Source: Myxococcus guangdongensis
GTDB taxonomy: Bacteria; Myxococcota; Myxococcia; Myxococcales; Myxococcaceae
Direction: 5' to 3'
Length of the DNA stretch: 64,000 nt
NCBI RefSeq assembly: GCF_024198255.1
Contig: NZ_JAJVKW010000009.1
Location: 372,001-436,000, forward strand
The position numbers and the translations under genes are program-made. Each line of letters begins with the position of its first letter. Position 1 is the stretch's first letter. The notes under the pieces are model-generated. The model saw only the letters and a list, made by a program, of their open reading frames with translations, made no database searches and was not told the DNA's origin. This document shows, piece after piece, positions 28,801-35,980 of the stretch.

Positions 28801-29484
28801 GGGGAGCTCGTCGAAGAAGCGCAGCGCCTGGTCCCCCAGTCGCTGCATGGACGTCGCGTTGATGGAGGGTGGGAAGCTCACCACCACTGTGGCCCGGGGG
28901 GCGGAGGAGGACGCGGACTTGCGCACGTCCTCGATGGCTCGGGCGACGGCCCGCGAGCGCAGCTCCAGCTCCACATCGTTCGCCGGGGGGCTGGCCACCG
29001 TGAGCATCAGCGTCGCGGTGTCGCCGAAGTCCTTGAGGAACTGCACCGGCCCGGCGCCGCTCGGCAAATCGCGAATCGTGTCGAGCCGTCCCTGGATGTC
29101 GTCGAACTCCTTGGCCCGGTCCGCGACGTCTTCCTTCAGGGTGACGTAGACGACGGACAGGCTGGTGCGACTGATGGACTCAATCTTCTCGACGCTGGCG
29201 TTCTCGGAGATCTTCTGCTCGATGCGGCGGGTGACCAGCTGTTCAATCTTCTCCGCCTCCGCGCCGGGCCACAGACACGTGGCCACCGCGACGCGCACGG
29301 CGATGACCGGGTCCTTCGCCTTGGGCATCTTGAAGTAGCCATAGACGCCCCACACCATCGTGAAGGCCAGGAACACCCAGGCCACCTGACGCTTCTCCGT
29401 GAAGTAGCGCGCGGTGTTGTGCTTGTGGCGGACCAGCGCCTCGTCGCGCTCGCGCTCTGCCTGCTCCGCTTGCTCGGGCGTCAC
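25891..29484 (-). CDS. RND efflux pump, inner-membrane transporter
   Basis: A 1197-residue RND family proton antiporter with the usual duplicated layout: a membrane segment near 33, a large periplasmic loop, segments 2-6, a second loop and the last six segments. The TM4 proton-relay pair is present in LLVDDPVVASDAI. It is 150 residues longer than AcrB, with a long charged N-terminus (MTPEQAEQAERERDEALVRH). No metal-binding motif of the CusA type is seen, so organic substrates are more likely. GTG start at 29484 overlaps the adaptor stop by four bases (GTGA), showing translational coupling. The matching TolC-type channel is not in the window. Confidence 0.92.
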   Translation of the reverse strand: MTPEQAEQAERERDEALVRHKHNTARYFTEKRQVAWVFLAFTMVWGVYGYFKMPKAKDPVIAVRVAVATCLWPGAEAEKIEQLVTRRIEQKISENASVEKIESISRTSLSVVYVTLKEDVADRAKEFDDIQGRLDTIRDLPSGAGPVQFLKDFGDTATLMLTVASPPANDVELELRSRAVARAIEDVRKSASSSAPRATVVVSFPPSINATSMQRLGDQALRFFDELPETDDARFIQSPGFIGVDMATSLDDATLLQHLRAFAQDHLSLSELHPDVWRPIIVRDPKDVRARLTANAGDRYSHRQLDDFTDTIQRHLQRLPVVSKVTRTGVLPEKIFLEYSQERLASYGIQASGLANLISARNITAPGGILEMGGKSITIDPSGELSSERELGDIVATTSTNGTPVYLRDMVDVRRDYQSPPRFLNYLDARNAQGEFVRNRAITLAVNMRPGEQIDAFGHSVSEELAHVQRLLPEDLVIRRTSDQPLQVKENVDLFMSSLYEAIILVVLVALIGFWEWRTALLLALSIPITLAMTFGLMHVFGVDLQQISIASLIIALGLLVDDPVVASDAIKRSLSMGWKPRIAAWLGPTKLATAILFATLTNIAAYLPFLSLPGDTGKFIRTLPIVLTLSLVASRVVSMTFIPLLGSAILRAPASEVPASERKTTGFARRYQQVVGWAIDHRLFVVGVALLVLIAGGLVGTRVRSAFFPKDLSYLSYVDVWLPEDATLTATRDTARDATRILQEVAEEYGKAHPSDGKPRQVLESVTEFIGGGGPRFWFSVAPELQQLNYAQLVIQVRDKEDTRLLVPLFQDALSRRIAGARIDVRELETGKPVGIPVSIRVSGEDISVLRDIAEQAKAIFRSVPGTARTRDDWGSDTFSVKLEVDPDRANLAGVTNLDVATSSASAMNGMTVGQLREGIHQIDIVARLRAEERAQLGDIENLYISSRSGPQKVPLRQVSRVAYSLQTEKIRRRNQFRTITIATFPQQGVLPSEVLKEARPKLDALQQRLPIGYTLEIGGEAEEQKKSFASMVVVLGMLIVAIYVALVIQFKNAVKPLVVFAALPFGAAAALVSLVIMGAPFSFMAFLGIISLMGVIVSHIIVLFDYIEEAHERGESLRESLLDAGLHRLRPVLVTVGATVLGLIPLALHGGPLWQPLCYAQIGGLTVATVLTLLLVPVLYTLFVKDLRWIHWEKH

Positions 29485-30608
29485 GGAATCACCTCCACCG
29501 CCTCGCCGTCCGACAGGAGGCTGGCGCCGGTGACGACGATGCGCTCACCGGCCTCCAGCCCCTTGCGCACCGGGATGACGTTGCCCAGGTACTCGCCCAG
29601 CTCCACCTCGCGCGCACGCACGAGTGACTTGCCGTCCTGCTGCTGGAACACGAAGACGGCGAACCCGTCCGGCTTGCCGGGCGCGCGGACGATGGAGGCC
29701 AGCGGCACGAGCAGCTCCGGCTGGAGTCGGGCGGATCCGCCATCACGCAGCGACAGCGCGGCCACCATGCCCGGCTTGAGCCGCTGGTCCTCGTTGGGGA
29801 TGGAGACCTCCACCGCGAACACGCGGCTCTTCGGGTCCGCGGAGGGGGCGATGCGGGAGATGCGCCCCTCGAAGCGCTGCCCCGGGAAGGCCTGGGTGAT
29901 GACGGCCTGGGGCGCGCCGAGGCGGACGCTGGGCAGCAGCGTGTCCGGGACGCCGAACACCACCCGGACGCTGCGCGTCTCCGCCACGGAGAAGGCGATG
30001 GTGCCGGGCGCGGCCAGCACGCCCACCTCCACGGCGCGCTTGAGCACCACGCCGGAGAGCGGCGAGCGCAGCTGGGTGTCCTCGAGCGCCGTGCGGGCTT
30101 CGTCCACGCGGGCCTGGGCGACGGCCGAGGCGCCGACGGCGCTGTCCTTCTGCGTGCGGGCAGCGTCGAGCTGCGCGGGCGTGGACACCTCCGCGGCGAC
30201 GAGCTTCGTGGTGCGCTCGAAGTTGATGCGCGCCTGCTCCTCGGCGGCGCGGGCCTGGGAGAGCGCCGCGCGGGCCTCGGTGAGCTTCTGCGAGTAGTCC
30301 GTCTTGCGCAGCGCGGCCAGCTCCATGCCCTCGCGCACGGCGTCGCCCTCCTGGATGAGGCGGGGGCGTCCGTCCACGTCCTTCACCTTCGCGATGGACT
30401 CCACGTAGCCGCCGACCTTGAAGGCCATGTCCACGCGCGTGGCGGGCTGAATCTCCGCGGAGAAGCGCGCATCAGCCGTCGTCCCGGCGCGGCCCACGGT
30501 GGCGATGCGCACCGCGGTGGGAGGCGCGGGAGGAGGAGGGGAGCGCCCGCAGGCGAGCCCGAGCAGGGCCCCCAGAGTGAGGGTGAGGGCCAGGAACGAC
30601 GTCCTCAT
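29481..30608 (-). CDS. RND efflux periplasmic adaptor (MFP/HlyD family) lipoprotein
   Basis: A 375-residue membrane fusion protein that links the RND pump to an outer-membrane channel. The signal ends in lipobox LGLAC, so the mature N-terminal Cys should be lipidated. The barrel-sandwich, an alpha-hairpin (LTEARAALSQARAAEEQARI and similar, residues 110-175) and beta-barrel domains follow in normal order. It is the first gene of the pump pair and overlaps it by four bases. Upstream, 167 bases separate it from the small outer-membrane protein gene on the same strand; I see no other element there. Confidence 0.92.
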   Translation of the reverse strand: MRTSFLALTLTLGALLGLACGRSPPPPAPPTAVRIATVGRAGTTADARFSAEIQPATRVDMAFKVGGYVESIAKVKDVDGRPRLIQEGDAVREGMELAALRKTDYSQKLTEARAALSQARAAEEQARINFERTTKLVAAEVSTPAQLDAARTQKDSAVGASAVAQARVDEARTALEDTQLRSPLSGVVLKRAVEVGVLAAPGTIAFSVAETRSVRVVFGVPDTLLPSVRLGAPQAVITQAFPGQRFEGRISRIAPSADPKSRVFAVEVSIPNEDQRLKPGMVAALSLRDGGSARLQPELLVPLASIVRAPGKPDGFAVFVFQQQDGKSLVRAREVELGEYLGNVIPVRKGLEAGERIVVTGASLLSDGEAVEVIP

Positions 30609-30775
30609 GAGAGGGACTCCAGCGACGCGTCGGAAGCGACGATGTGAAGGGCGGCGCCCGGGATGCGGGGCCGTCCGATGGGAAAGCTCACCACGGTGAA
30701 GAAGGGACTCAGGGGGTGGGCACGACGGGGTGGGCCTTGCCTGTCACGCGCCCGACACGCTGGGCCGTCGGATGC

Positions 30776-31408
30776 TCAGAGGACGACGAGCAGGCCGAGT
30801 GACGCTGTCGGGTAGACCTGACGCAGCTTCAGCTCCCCATTCGAGATGCGCAGCGTGCGCACGTCCGTGAAGGTGAAGCCCGGGCCTCCGCGCGCCGTCA
30901 GGCCCAGCCGCCCCGCGCCCGGCCGCCACATGAGGCCCACCGCGGGCTCCACGAAGGCCGCCGTGCTCGCGCTCTGCGAGGGGCCCTTGCCCGCGCGCGC
31001 CACGAACTCCTCGAAGCCCGCCGTCAGCCCGACGAAGGGCCGCAGCGTGCCGTTCGCGAACGTCGTCACCGTGTAGCGCGCGTCCGCGCCCACCGCGTAG
31101 TTGAGCTTCACCTCGCCCAGCTCCGCCCCCTCGAAGCGCGTGCGCACGCCCACCGCGTTGCCCCACTGGCCCGCGCGCGTCATCAGGCCGAAGGAGAACC
31201 GCCCGTCGAACTTGGGCGAGATGTCCAGCCGCACGCCGTACATGGACGCGTCCAGCGCGGGAGGCTGCAGCTCCAGCAGCACCGAGCCCCGCCGCTCCCG
31301 CTCCCGCGACGGAATCAGCTCGCCCGCGTCATCCGCCCACGCCGGCGCTCCCGCCAACACCGCCGCCGCCAACACGCCCGTCAGGACTCCCTGGGTCTGG
31401 ATCTTCAT
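30776..31408 (-). CDS. Small outer-membrane beta-barrel protein, unknown function
   Basis: A 210-residue exported protein: signal peptide cut after AWA (about residue 25), then eight or more alternating amphipathic strands (VLLELQPPALDASMYGVRLDI, FSFGLMTRAGQW and so on) and a hydrophobic end (LGLLVVL). It resembles small eight-stranded OmpA/OmpW-like barrels but matches no family I can name. It is not TolC-like in size. GGAG precedes the ATG by six bases. It is divergent from a TetR gene with two tandem operators in between and lies upstream of the efflux genes, so it is probably the first member of the TetR-controlled unit. Confidence 0.7.
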   Translation of the reverse strand: MKIQTQGVLTGVLAAAVLAGAPAWADDAGELIPSRERERRGSVLLELQPPALDASMYGVRLDISPKFDGRFSFGLMTRAGQWGNAVGVRTRFEGAELGEVKLNYAVGADARYTVTTFANGTLRPFVGLTAGFEEFVARAGKGPSQSASTAAFVEPAVGLMWRPGAGRLGLTARGGPGFTFTDVRTLRISNGELKLRQVYPTASLGLLVVL

Positions 31409-31425
31409 GTCGTGCTCCCGTGCTC

Positions 31426-31458
31426 TTAGTCGTTCGACTAATTTAGTTACACGACTAA
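31426..31458. promoter_or_regulatory. Two tandem TetR-type operators
   Basis: TTAGTCGTTCGACTAA (31426-31441) is a perfect 16-bp palindrome. TTAGTTACACGACTAA (31443-31458) repeats the half-sites TTAGT and ACTAA with the same six-base spacer. The two are 17 bp apart. They lie between the divergent starts at 31408 and 31548 and are AT-rich in an otherwise GC-rich context. Such tandem sites usually bind two TetR dimers that repress both directions. Confidence 0.75.
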
Positions 31459-31547
31459 CTAAGGCGGCGCCCGAGCGATGTCAAGGCGACCGGGCGGCCG
31501 GCATCGGGGTGCTTGCGGGTAGGTGTGTGGCGTCCTATGGGAGACAG

Positions 31548-32282
31548 ATGGCCCGTCCACGCAGCCCGAAGAAGCCGTCGTCCCCTCAGCCCGAGCCGGC
31601 GCTCGCGGGCGAGCCGGATGCCCGGGAGCGGCTCATCGCCGCCAGCTCGCGCGTGTTGGCGGAGCGGGGCTACGACGCGACGACGGTGAAGGAGGTAGCG
31701 CGCGTGGCCGGGGTGAACCAGGGCCTGGTGCACTACTACTTCGGCAGCAAGGACGCGTTGCTGCTCGCCGTCACGCGGGCGCACAGCGCGCAGTACGTGG
31801 CGGAGCTCAAGAAGCTGCGGGACGAGACGCCGCTGGAGGAGCTGGCGGACACGAGCTTCGCGTGGGGTGAGCGCCACCTGCGCGCGTCACCCGAGCAGTT
31901 CCGCCTGCGCTACGAGCTGTTCGCGCTGGGGCTGCGCAACGCGGAGCTCACCTCCGCCGTCGCGGAGCTCCAGGCGGAAGGGGACGTGGAGGTGGCCCGC
32001 ACGGTGGCGCGGTACCGAGGCGGGGAGGCGTCGCGCCCCGAGCCGCTGGACCACCACTACGCCGTCATCATCAAGTCGTGCTTCGACGGACTGGCGCTGC
32101 AGGCGCTGTTGGATCCGAAGTTCGACCCGACGCCGGTGTACGCGCTGCTGAAACACCTGGTGCTGTCGAGTGTCGACGGGCCCGGGGGCGCCAAGCCGCC
32201 CGCGCGTCGGGGTCCCCGGAGCCAGGCGCGTCGAGGTGCACCGAAGCCGCGACGTCGCCCGAGCACGCGGCCTCGGCGGTGA
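31548..32282 (+). CDS. TetR family transcriptional regulator
   Basis: A 244-residue repressor. The HTH is in RERLIAASSRVLAERGYDATTVKEVARVAGVNQGLVHYYFGSKDALL (residues about 30-72, spread over the three N-terminal helices); the ligand-binding helical core follows to about 205. A Pro/Lys/Arg-rich N-terminus and a very basic C-terminal tail (SQARRGAPKPRRRPSTRPRR, 20 residues) are unusual additions that may contact DNA. GGGAGA lies just before ATG 31548. It is divergent from the outer-membrane/efflux genes across tandem operators and likely represses them and itself. Confidence 0.9.
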   Translation: MARPRSPKKPSSPQPEPALAGEPDARERLIAASSRVLAERGYDATTVKEVARVAGVNQGLVHYYFGSKDALLLAVTRAHSAQYVAELKKLRDETPLEELADTSFAWGERHLRASPEQFRLRYELFALGLRNAELTSAVAELQAEGDVEVARTVARYRGGEASRPEPLDHHYAVIIKSCFDGLALQALLDPKFDPTPVYALLKHLVLSSVDGPGGAKPPARRGPRSQARRGAPKPRRRPSTRPRR

Positions 32283-32288
32283 GTGTCG

Positions 32289-33140
32289 TCAGAGGGGGGT
32301 CTGCTCGCCGGGCGTGAGGAACCGCACGCGGCGGTCTTCTGGGAACGCGGCGCGGACCTGGGCCTCGGTGGAGAGAGGCTCGAAGGTGCCGTAGTGCATG
32401 GGGATGACGAGCGACGGGCGGAAGTATTTGCGCACGGCGAGCGCCGCGGCGTCCGGCCCCATCGCCCATCTGCCACCGCCGGCCGCGAGCAACAGGATGT
32501 CCGGATGGAAGAGCTCCTGGATGAGCGACATGTCGCCGAAGAGCCACGTGTCGCCCGTGTGATACAGCGAGCGTCCATCCGCGAAGGTGAGCACGTAGCC
32601 CAGCGGCCTGCCTCCGGGCTCCGTCGAGTGCATGGCGGGCACCGCATCCACCTGGATGTCGCCCACCCGGAAGCTTCCCCCCACGTTGACGCTGTGCTGC
32701 TGGGGTTCGGGAATCTTCATCGCGCGCAGGTGCTCGCCCGTGGTGACCACGAGCGCGCCCGTCACGCGGGCCAGCTCGGGGACATCACCGGCGTGGTCTG
32801 CATGGGCGTGTGTCACCAGGATGGCGGCCGGTTTCTCCTGGGCGAAGCGGGCGAGGTCCTTCCATTGCGTGGGGGTGCTCGGGTTCTCCTTCAGCCACGG
32901 GTCGATGAGCAGGCGGGTGCCTCCGGGTGAGCGCACCTCGAACGCGGCGTGGCCGAGCCAGGTGACCTGAATCGGCTGGAGGGTCTTCGTGGCTTGCGCC
33001 GTCGACGTGGCCCGTGCGCCGCTCGAGGCGGGAGATCGTTTCGACGCTTCGTTCGTGGAAGAGGCGTGGGTCAGGGGCGCTGTCGCCACGAGCAGCAGGG
33101 ACGTCAGCAGCGGGGGAGCGAATGCGCGCGAGCGGTGCAT
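32289..33140 (-). CDS. MBL-fold metal-dependent hydrolase (UlaG/UPF0173-like), exported
   Basis: A 283-residue metallo-beta-lactamase-fold protein. The metal site motif THAHADHAGD is intact, and WLGHAAFEVRSPGGTRLLIDPW at the start of the domain is typical of the UlaG/UPF0173 subgroup. A signal peptide (HRSRAFAPPLLTSLLLVATA) and a Ser/Ala-rich linker precede the fold, so the protein is exported. Substrate is unknown. It starts at ATG 33140 with GAGGAA upstream; the end is six bases from the convergent TetR gene. Confidence 0.85.
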   Translation of the reverse strand: MHRSRAFAPPLLTSLLLVATAPLTHASSTNEASKRSPASSGARATSTAQATKTLQPIQVTWLGHAAFEVRSPGGTRLLIDPWLKENPSTPTQWKDLARFAQEKPAAILVTHAHADHAGDVPELARVTGALVVTTGEHLRAMKIPEPQQHSVNVGGSFRVGDIQVDAVPAMHSTEPGGRPLGYVLTFADGRSLYHTGDTWLFGDMSLIQELFHPDILLLAAGGGRWAMGPDAAALAVRKYFRPSLVIPMHYGTFEPLSTEAQVRAAFPEDRRVRFLTPGEQTPL

Positions 33141-33238
33141 CGGTGTTCCTCGGTGGAGCGGCCTCGCGGACGGTCGCGAGCGCCGGCGTGTCGGCGGCAC
33201 CGAGGAATAGAGGCGAGGGGAGGAGACGTGCTTGGGCG

Positions 33239-34069
33239 TTATTGACGTCGCATCGCGCGAGCGTACTGCCCGGGTGTCAGTCCGACGATGCGCCCGAAGT
33301 GTCGGTTGAGCTGGCTCTGGTCATAGAGGCCCACCTCCACGGCGACGGCGCTCGCGGAGAGCCCCTGGGTGAGCAGCGTCTTCGCGCGGGCCACGCGCAG
33401 GTGCGTCACGTACTCATGGGGAGGCAGGCCCAGCTCCGCCCGGAACACACGCAGCAGATGGAACTTGTTGAGCCCCACGCTCGTCGCGAGCGACTCCAGG
33501 TCCACGTTCCGCGTGTAGCTCGCATGCAGGACGTCACGCGCGCGCGACACGGCGGGGCGGTGCGTGGCGCGCGAGAGCCTGGGGCGGGCCTCGCCGTACT
33601 CGGAGAGCAGCGCCTCGAGTGTCTGGGCGATGAGGCTGTCGCGCTCGAGCGCATCCGGCGTCCTTCGGGCCAGGGCCTCGTGGAGCGCGAGCGCGGTGGA
33701 CTCCGTGCGCCCATGCCCGTGGCTCACGGCGTGCGTCAGGTGGGGTGCCGCGGTGAGGCCGAGCTGTCGCGCCGCGTCTTCCACGAGCGCGGGGGCGAGG
33801 GTGATGGACTGCGCGGTGACGGGGGCGTGGACCCGCTCGTCGCGGTGCACCTCGCCGGGCTCCTTGAGCTTGAGCCGGGGGCCGGGACCGTGGCTCCAGA
33901 CGCGCTGGCGATACCAGAAGTCGAAGGCGCCCGAGTACGTCACGGTGAGGCCGTAGGCGGTGGCGTGGCCGGTCCACAGCCGGGTGTCATCCTCTACTCG
34001 GAGGACCTGGACACCGGGGGCTCCGGCGGGCGTCCAGGTCGAGACGGTGATGGGCCGTGCGCGGGGCAT
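33239..34069 (-). CDS. AraC family transcriptional regulator
   Basis: A 276-residue regulator with an N-terminal cupin-like ligand domain (WSHGPGPRLKLKEPGEVH region) and a C-terminal double HTH: first helix pair in VDLESLATSVGLNKFHLLRVFRAE, second in SASAVAVEVGLYDQSQLNRHFGRIVGLTP (residues about 185-272). The ligand is unknown. It is divergent from the TPR/cNMP protein gene; the 141-base gap holds no repeat that I can call an operator. It lies 98 bases from the MBL gene, which it may regulate. Confidence 0.88.
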   Translation of the reverse strand: MPRARPITVSTWTPAGAPGVQVLRVEDDTRLWTGHATAYGLTVTYSGAFDFWYRQRVWSHGPGPRLKLKEPGEVHRDERVHAPVTAQSITLAPALVEDAARQLGLTAAPHLTHAVSHGHGRTESTALALHEALARRTPDALERDSLIAQTLEALLSEYGEARPRLSRATHRPAVSRARDVLHASYTRNVDLESLATSVGLNKFHLLRVFRAELGLPPHEYVTHLRVARAKTLLTQGLSASAVAVEVGLYDQSQLNRHFGRIVGLTPGQYARAMRRQ

Positions 34070-34210
34070 GGGATGAATCCGGCTGGATGCTTTCTATCTC
34101 ACGTTTAAGGCCTGTACGAGGTATGGGGGCGTCGTGTCATTCGGTGTCGTCGCGATACAAAGCGTCGAACCGGGCCTTTTCTGGCGGCCAACCGGGCCGG
34201 AGGATGAGAC

Positions 34211-35410
34211 ATGCCAGGAGCCACAGTGGGGCTTCGCGTGGGGGGAGCACGCATGGGGACGGATGCAGAAGGGGCGTTGCGCGCGGTGCGGTCGTTGGTG
34301 GAGCTGGAGGACACGGAGCAGGCCGCGCAGCTCTACGAGGAGTTGGGCGCCTCCCAGCGCGAGCGGCTGCGCAAGCAGGCCGCGCAGGGGCCGGTGAAGG
34401 AGCGACGCGGGTTGGTGGAGGTGCTGCGTCGCGCCCGGGACTTCCTGGGCGCCGCGCGGTTGATGGACGGCAGCGGCGACGACGCCGCGGCCGCCGACCT
34501 CTACGTGCAGAGCGGTCAGTACATGGAGGCGGGGGAGGCGTGGCTGCGCGCGGGTGAGTCCGAGCGCGCCGCGGCGGCCTTCGAGCGCGCGGGGGCGCTG
34601 GAGCGCGCGCTGGAGGTGTACCGAGGCCTGGGCGCGCGTGAGTCCATGGCGCAGTGCCTGGTGCGCCTCAAGCGGCCCTTCGACGCGGCGGACCTCTACC
34701 GCGAGCTCGGTCAGCCTCACGCGGAGGTGGAGACCCTTGGCGGCGTGACGCCCGAGGACCCGCGCTACATCGAGGCCGTGCTGCGCATGTGCCGGCTGCT
34801 GGATGTCGAGGGCTTCACGCACCGCGCGCTCGCGGTGCTGGTGGACGCGTTGACCAGCTCCGACGTGGCGCGGGCCGAACCGGCGATGGTGACCGAGCGC
34901 GCGCGCCTCTTGCGTCGCATGGGCATGAACGCGGAGGCGGAGGCGGTGCTCGGCCGTCGCAACGCGCCCGCCACCACGCCCGTGGCCAACGGCTATCGCT
35001 TCCTCAAGGCCATCCCCATCTTCAGCGAGCTGTCGCTGGAGGACATGAAGGACCTCTACCGGCAGGCCCGGCAGGTGGTGCTCGCGCAGGACTCGGTGGT
35101 GCTGGAGAAGGGAGAGCCCGGCGTGGCGCTGCTCGTCCTGATGGAGGGGACGGTGGACGTCTTCAGCGGCCCGGAGTCGGACGCGCGGCTGCTCAACTCG
35201 CTGGGGCCCGGGGAGTATCTCGGGGAGATCTCCCTGGTGCAGGACGCGCCGGTGTCCGCGCACGTGCGGGCCCGCACGGCCGTGCGCGCGCTGCGCATCA
35301 GCCGCACGGCGTTCGAGCACTACCTGGACACCCACGAGGCCGCGGCCCTGCGCATCTACCGTCTCTTCACGCAGAACCTCGCGGCCCGGGTGCGCGCCCT
35401 CAGCGCCTGA
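34211..35410 (+). CDS. TPR-like protein with C-terminal cyclic-nucleotide-binding fold
   Basis: A 399-residue cytoplasmic protein. Residues about 20-230 are short helical repeats of TPR type (AQLYEELGA, AADLYVQSGQYMEAGEAWLRAG, AAAFERAGALERALEVYRGLG). Residues about 265-385 form a cNMP-binding/Crp-like beta-roll with the GEYLGEISLV element. The phosphate-binding cassette reads QDAPVSAHV, without the Arg that contacts the cyclic phosphate, so ligand binding is doubtful. There is no HTH. ATG 34211 is fixed by GGAGGA six bases upstream. Role unknown; a scaffold in signalling is a guess. Confidence 0.8.
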   Translation: MPGATVGLRVGGARMGTDAEGALRAVRSLVELEDTEQAAQLYEELGASQRERLRKQAAQGPVKERRGLVEVLRRARDFLGAARLMDGSGDDAAAADLYVQSGQYMEAGEAWLRAGESERAAAAFERAGALERALEVYRGLGARESMAQCLVRLKRPFDAADLYRELGQPHAEVETLGGVTPEDPRYIEAVLRMCRLLDVEGFTHRALAVLVDALTSSDVARAEPAMVTERARLLRRMGMNAEAEAVLGRRNAPATTPVANGYRFLKAIPIFSELSLEDMKDLYRQARQVVLAQDSVVLEKGEPGVALLVLMEGTVDVFSGPESDARLLNSLGPGEYLGEISLVQDAPVSAHVRARTAVRALRISRTAFEHYLDTHEAAALRIYRLFTQNLAARVRALSA

Positions 35411-35419
35411 CGGGGCGGC

Positions 35420-35809
35420 TCACTTCCAGTTGCAGCCCTTGATCTTCTTGCAGAAGGCCGCGTTCGTGGCCTTCGTGCAATCCATGGCGAGGCCCATGCA
35501 CCGCTTGGTGGCGTACGAGTAGGAACAGCCCGGCTGGCTGTTACAGAAGACGCTCGAGTACACGCCACAGAAGGTCGCCTTGCCAGTGCACTGGCCGCCC
35601 TCGCCCGGCCCGGTGTCCTCGGGGGCCTGCTTCGTGTCCTCCTTCGCGGGGGTTTCCTGCTTCGCGCCGTCCTTCTTCTGGGAGGACTGGGTATTCGTGT
35701 CCTTGGGCGCCACGGCCTGTTCGTCGGCGTGCGCGGGAGCACAGGCGAGCAGCACGAGGGTGGCCAGCATTCCCAGCAGGAGTCGAGGCTGCGCTGCGTC
35801 GCGAGACAT
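35420..35809 (-). CDS. Small Cys-rich exported protein, unknown function
   Basis: A 129-residue secreted protein. Signal LLLGMLATLVLLACAPAHA can be read as a Sec signal cut after AHA, or as a lipobox at LLAC. A charged Lys/Thr/Glu/Pro linker follows, then about 50 residues with eight Cys (QCTG, FCGV, FCNS, GCSY, RCMG, DCTK, FCKK, GCNW), suggesting four disulfides. No family recognised. AAGGA lies six bases before ATG 35809. It is divergent from the kinase at 35981 and converges on the TPR/cNMP gene nine bases away. Confidence 0.68.
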   Translation of the reverse strand: MSRDAAQPRLLLGMLATLVLLACAPAHADEQAVAPKDTNTQSSQKKDGAKQETPAKEDTKQAPEDTGPGEGGQCTGKATFCGVYSSVFCNSQPGCSYSYATKRCMGLAMDCTKATNAAFCKKIKGCNWK

Positions 35810-35980
35810 GGGCGTCCTTTCGGAGAGGGGCTCGGCTTTCGGCCCGCGTGATGTGAACAGCGCACTGTAGAGGACTCCATCCGGGCGTGGGGGAGTGGGC
35901 ACGGCTGGTGGCTCGGCTCACCCAGGAGGTGGGTCCTTTTCGCGCGACTGTCATCGACGTGGACGCAGCGCACGGGTAAC

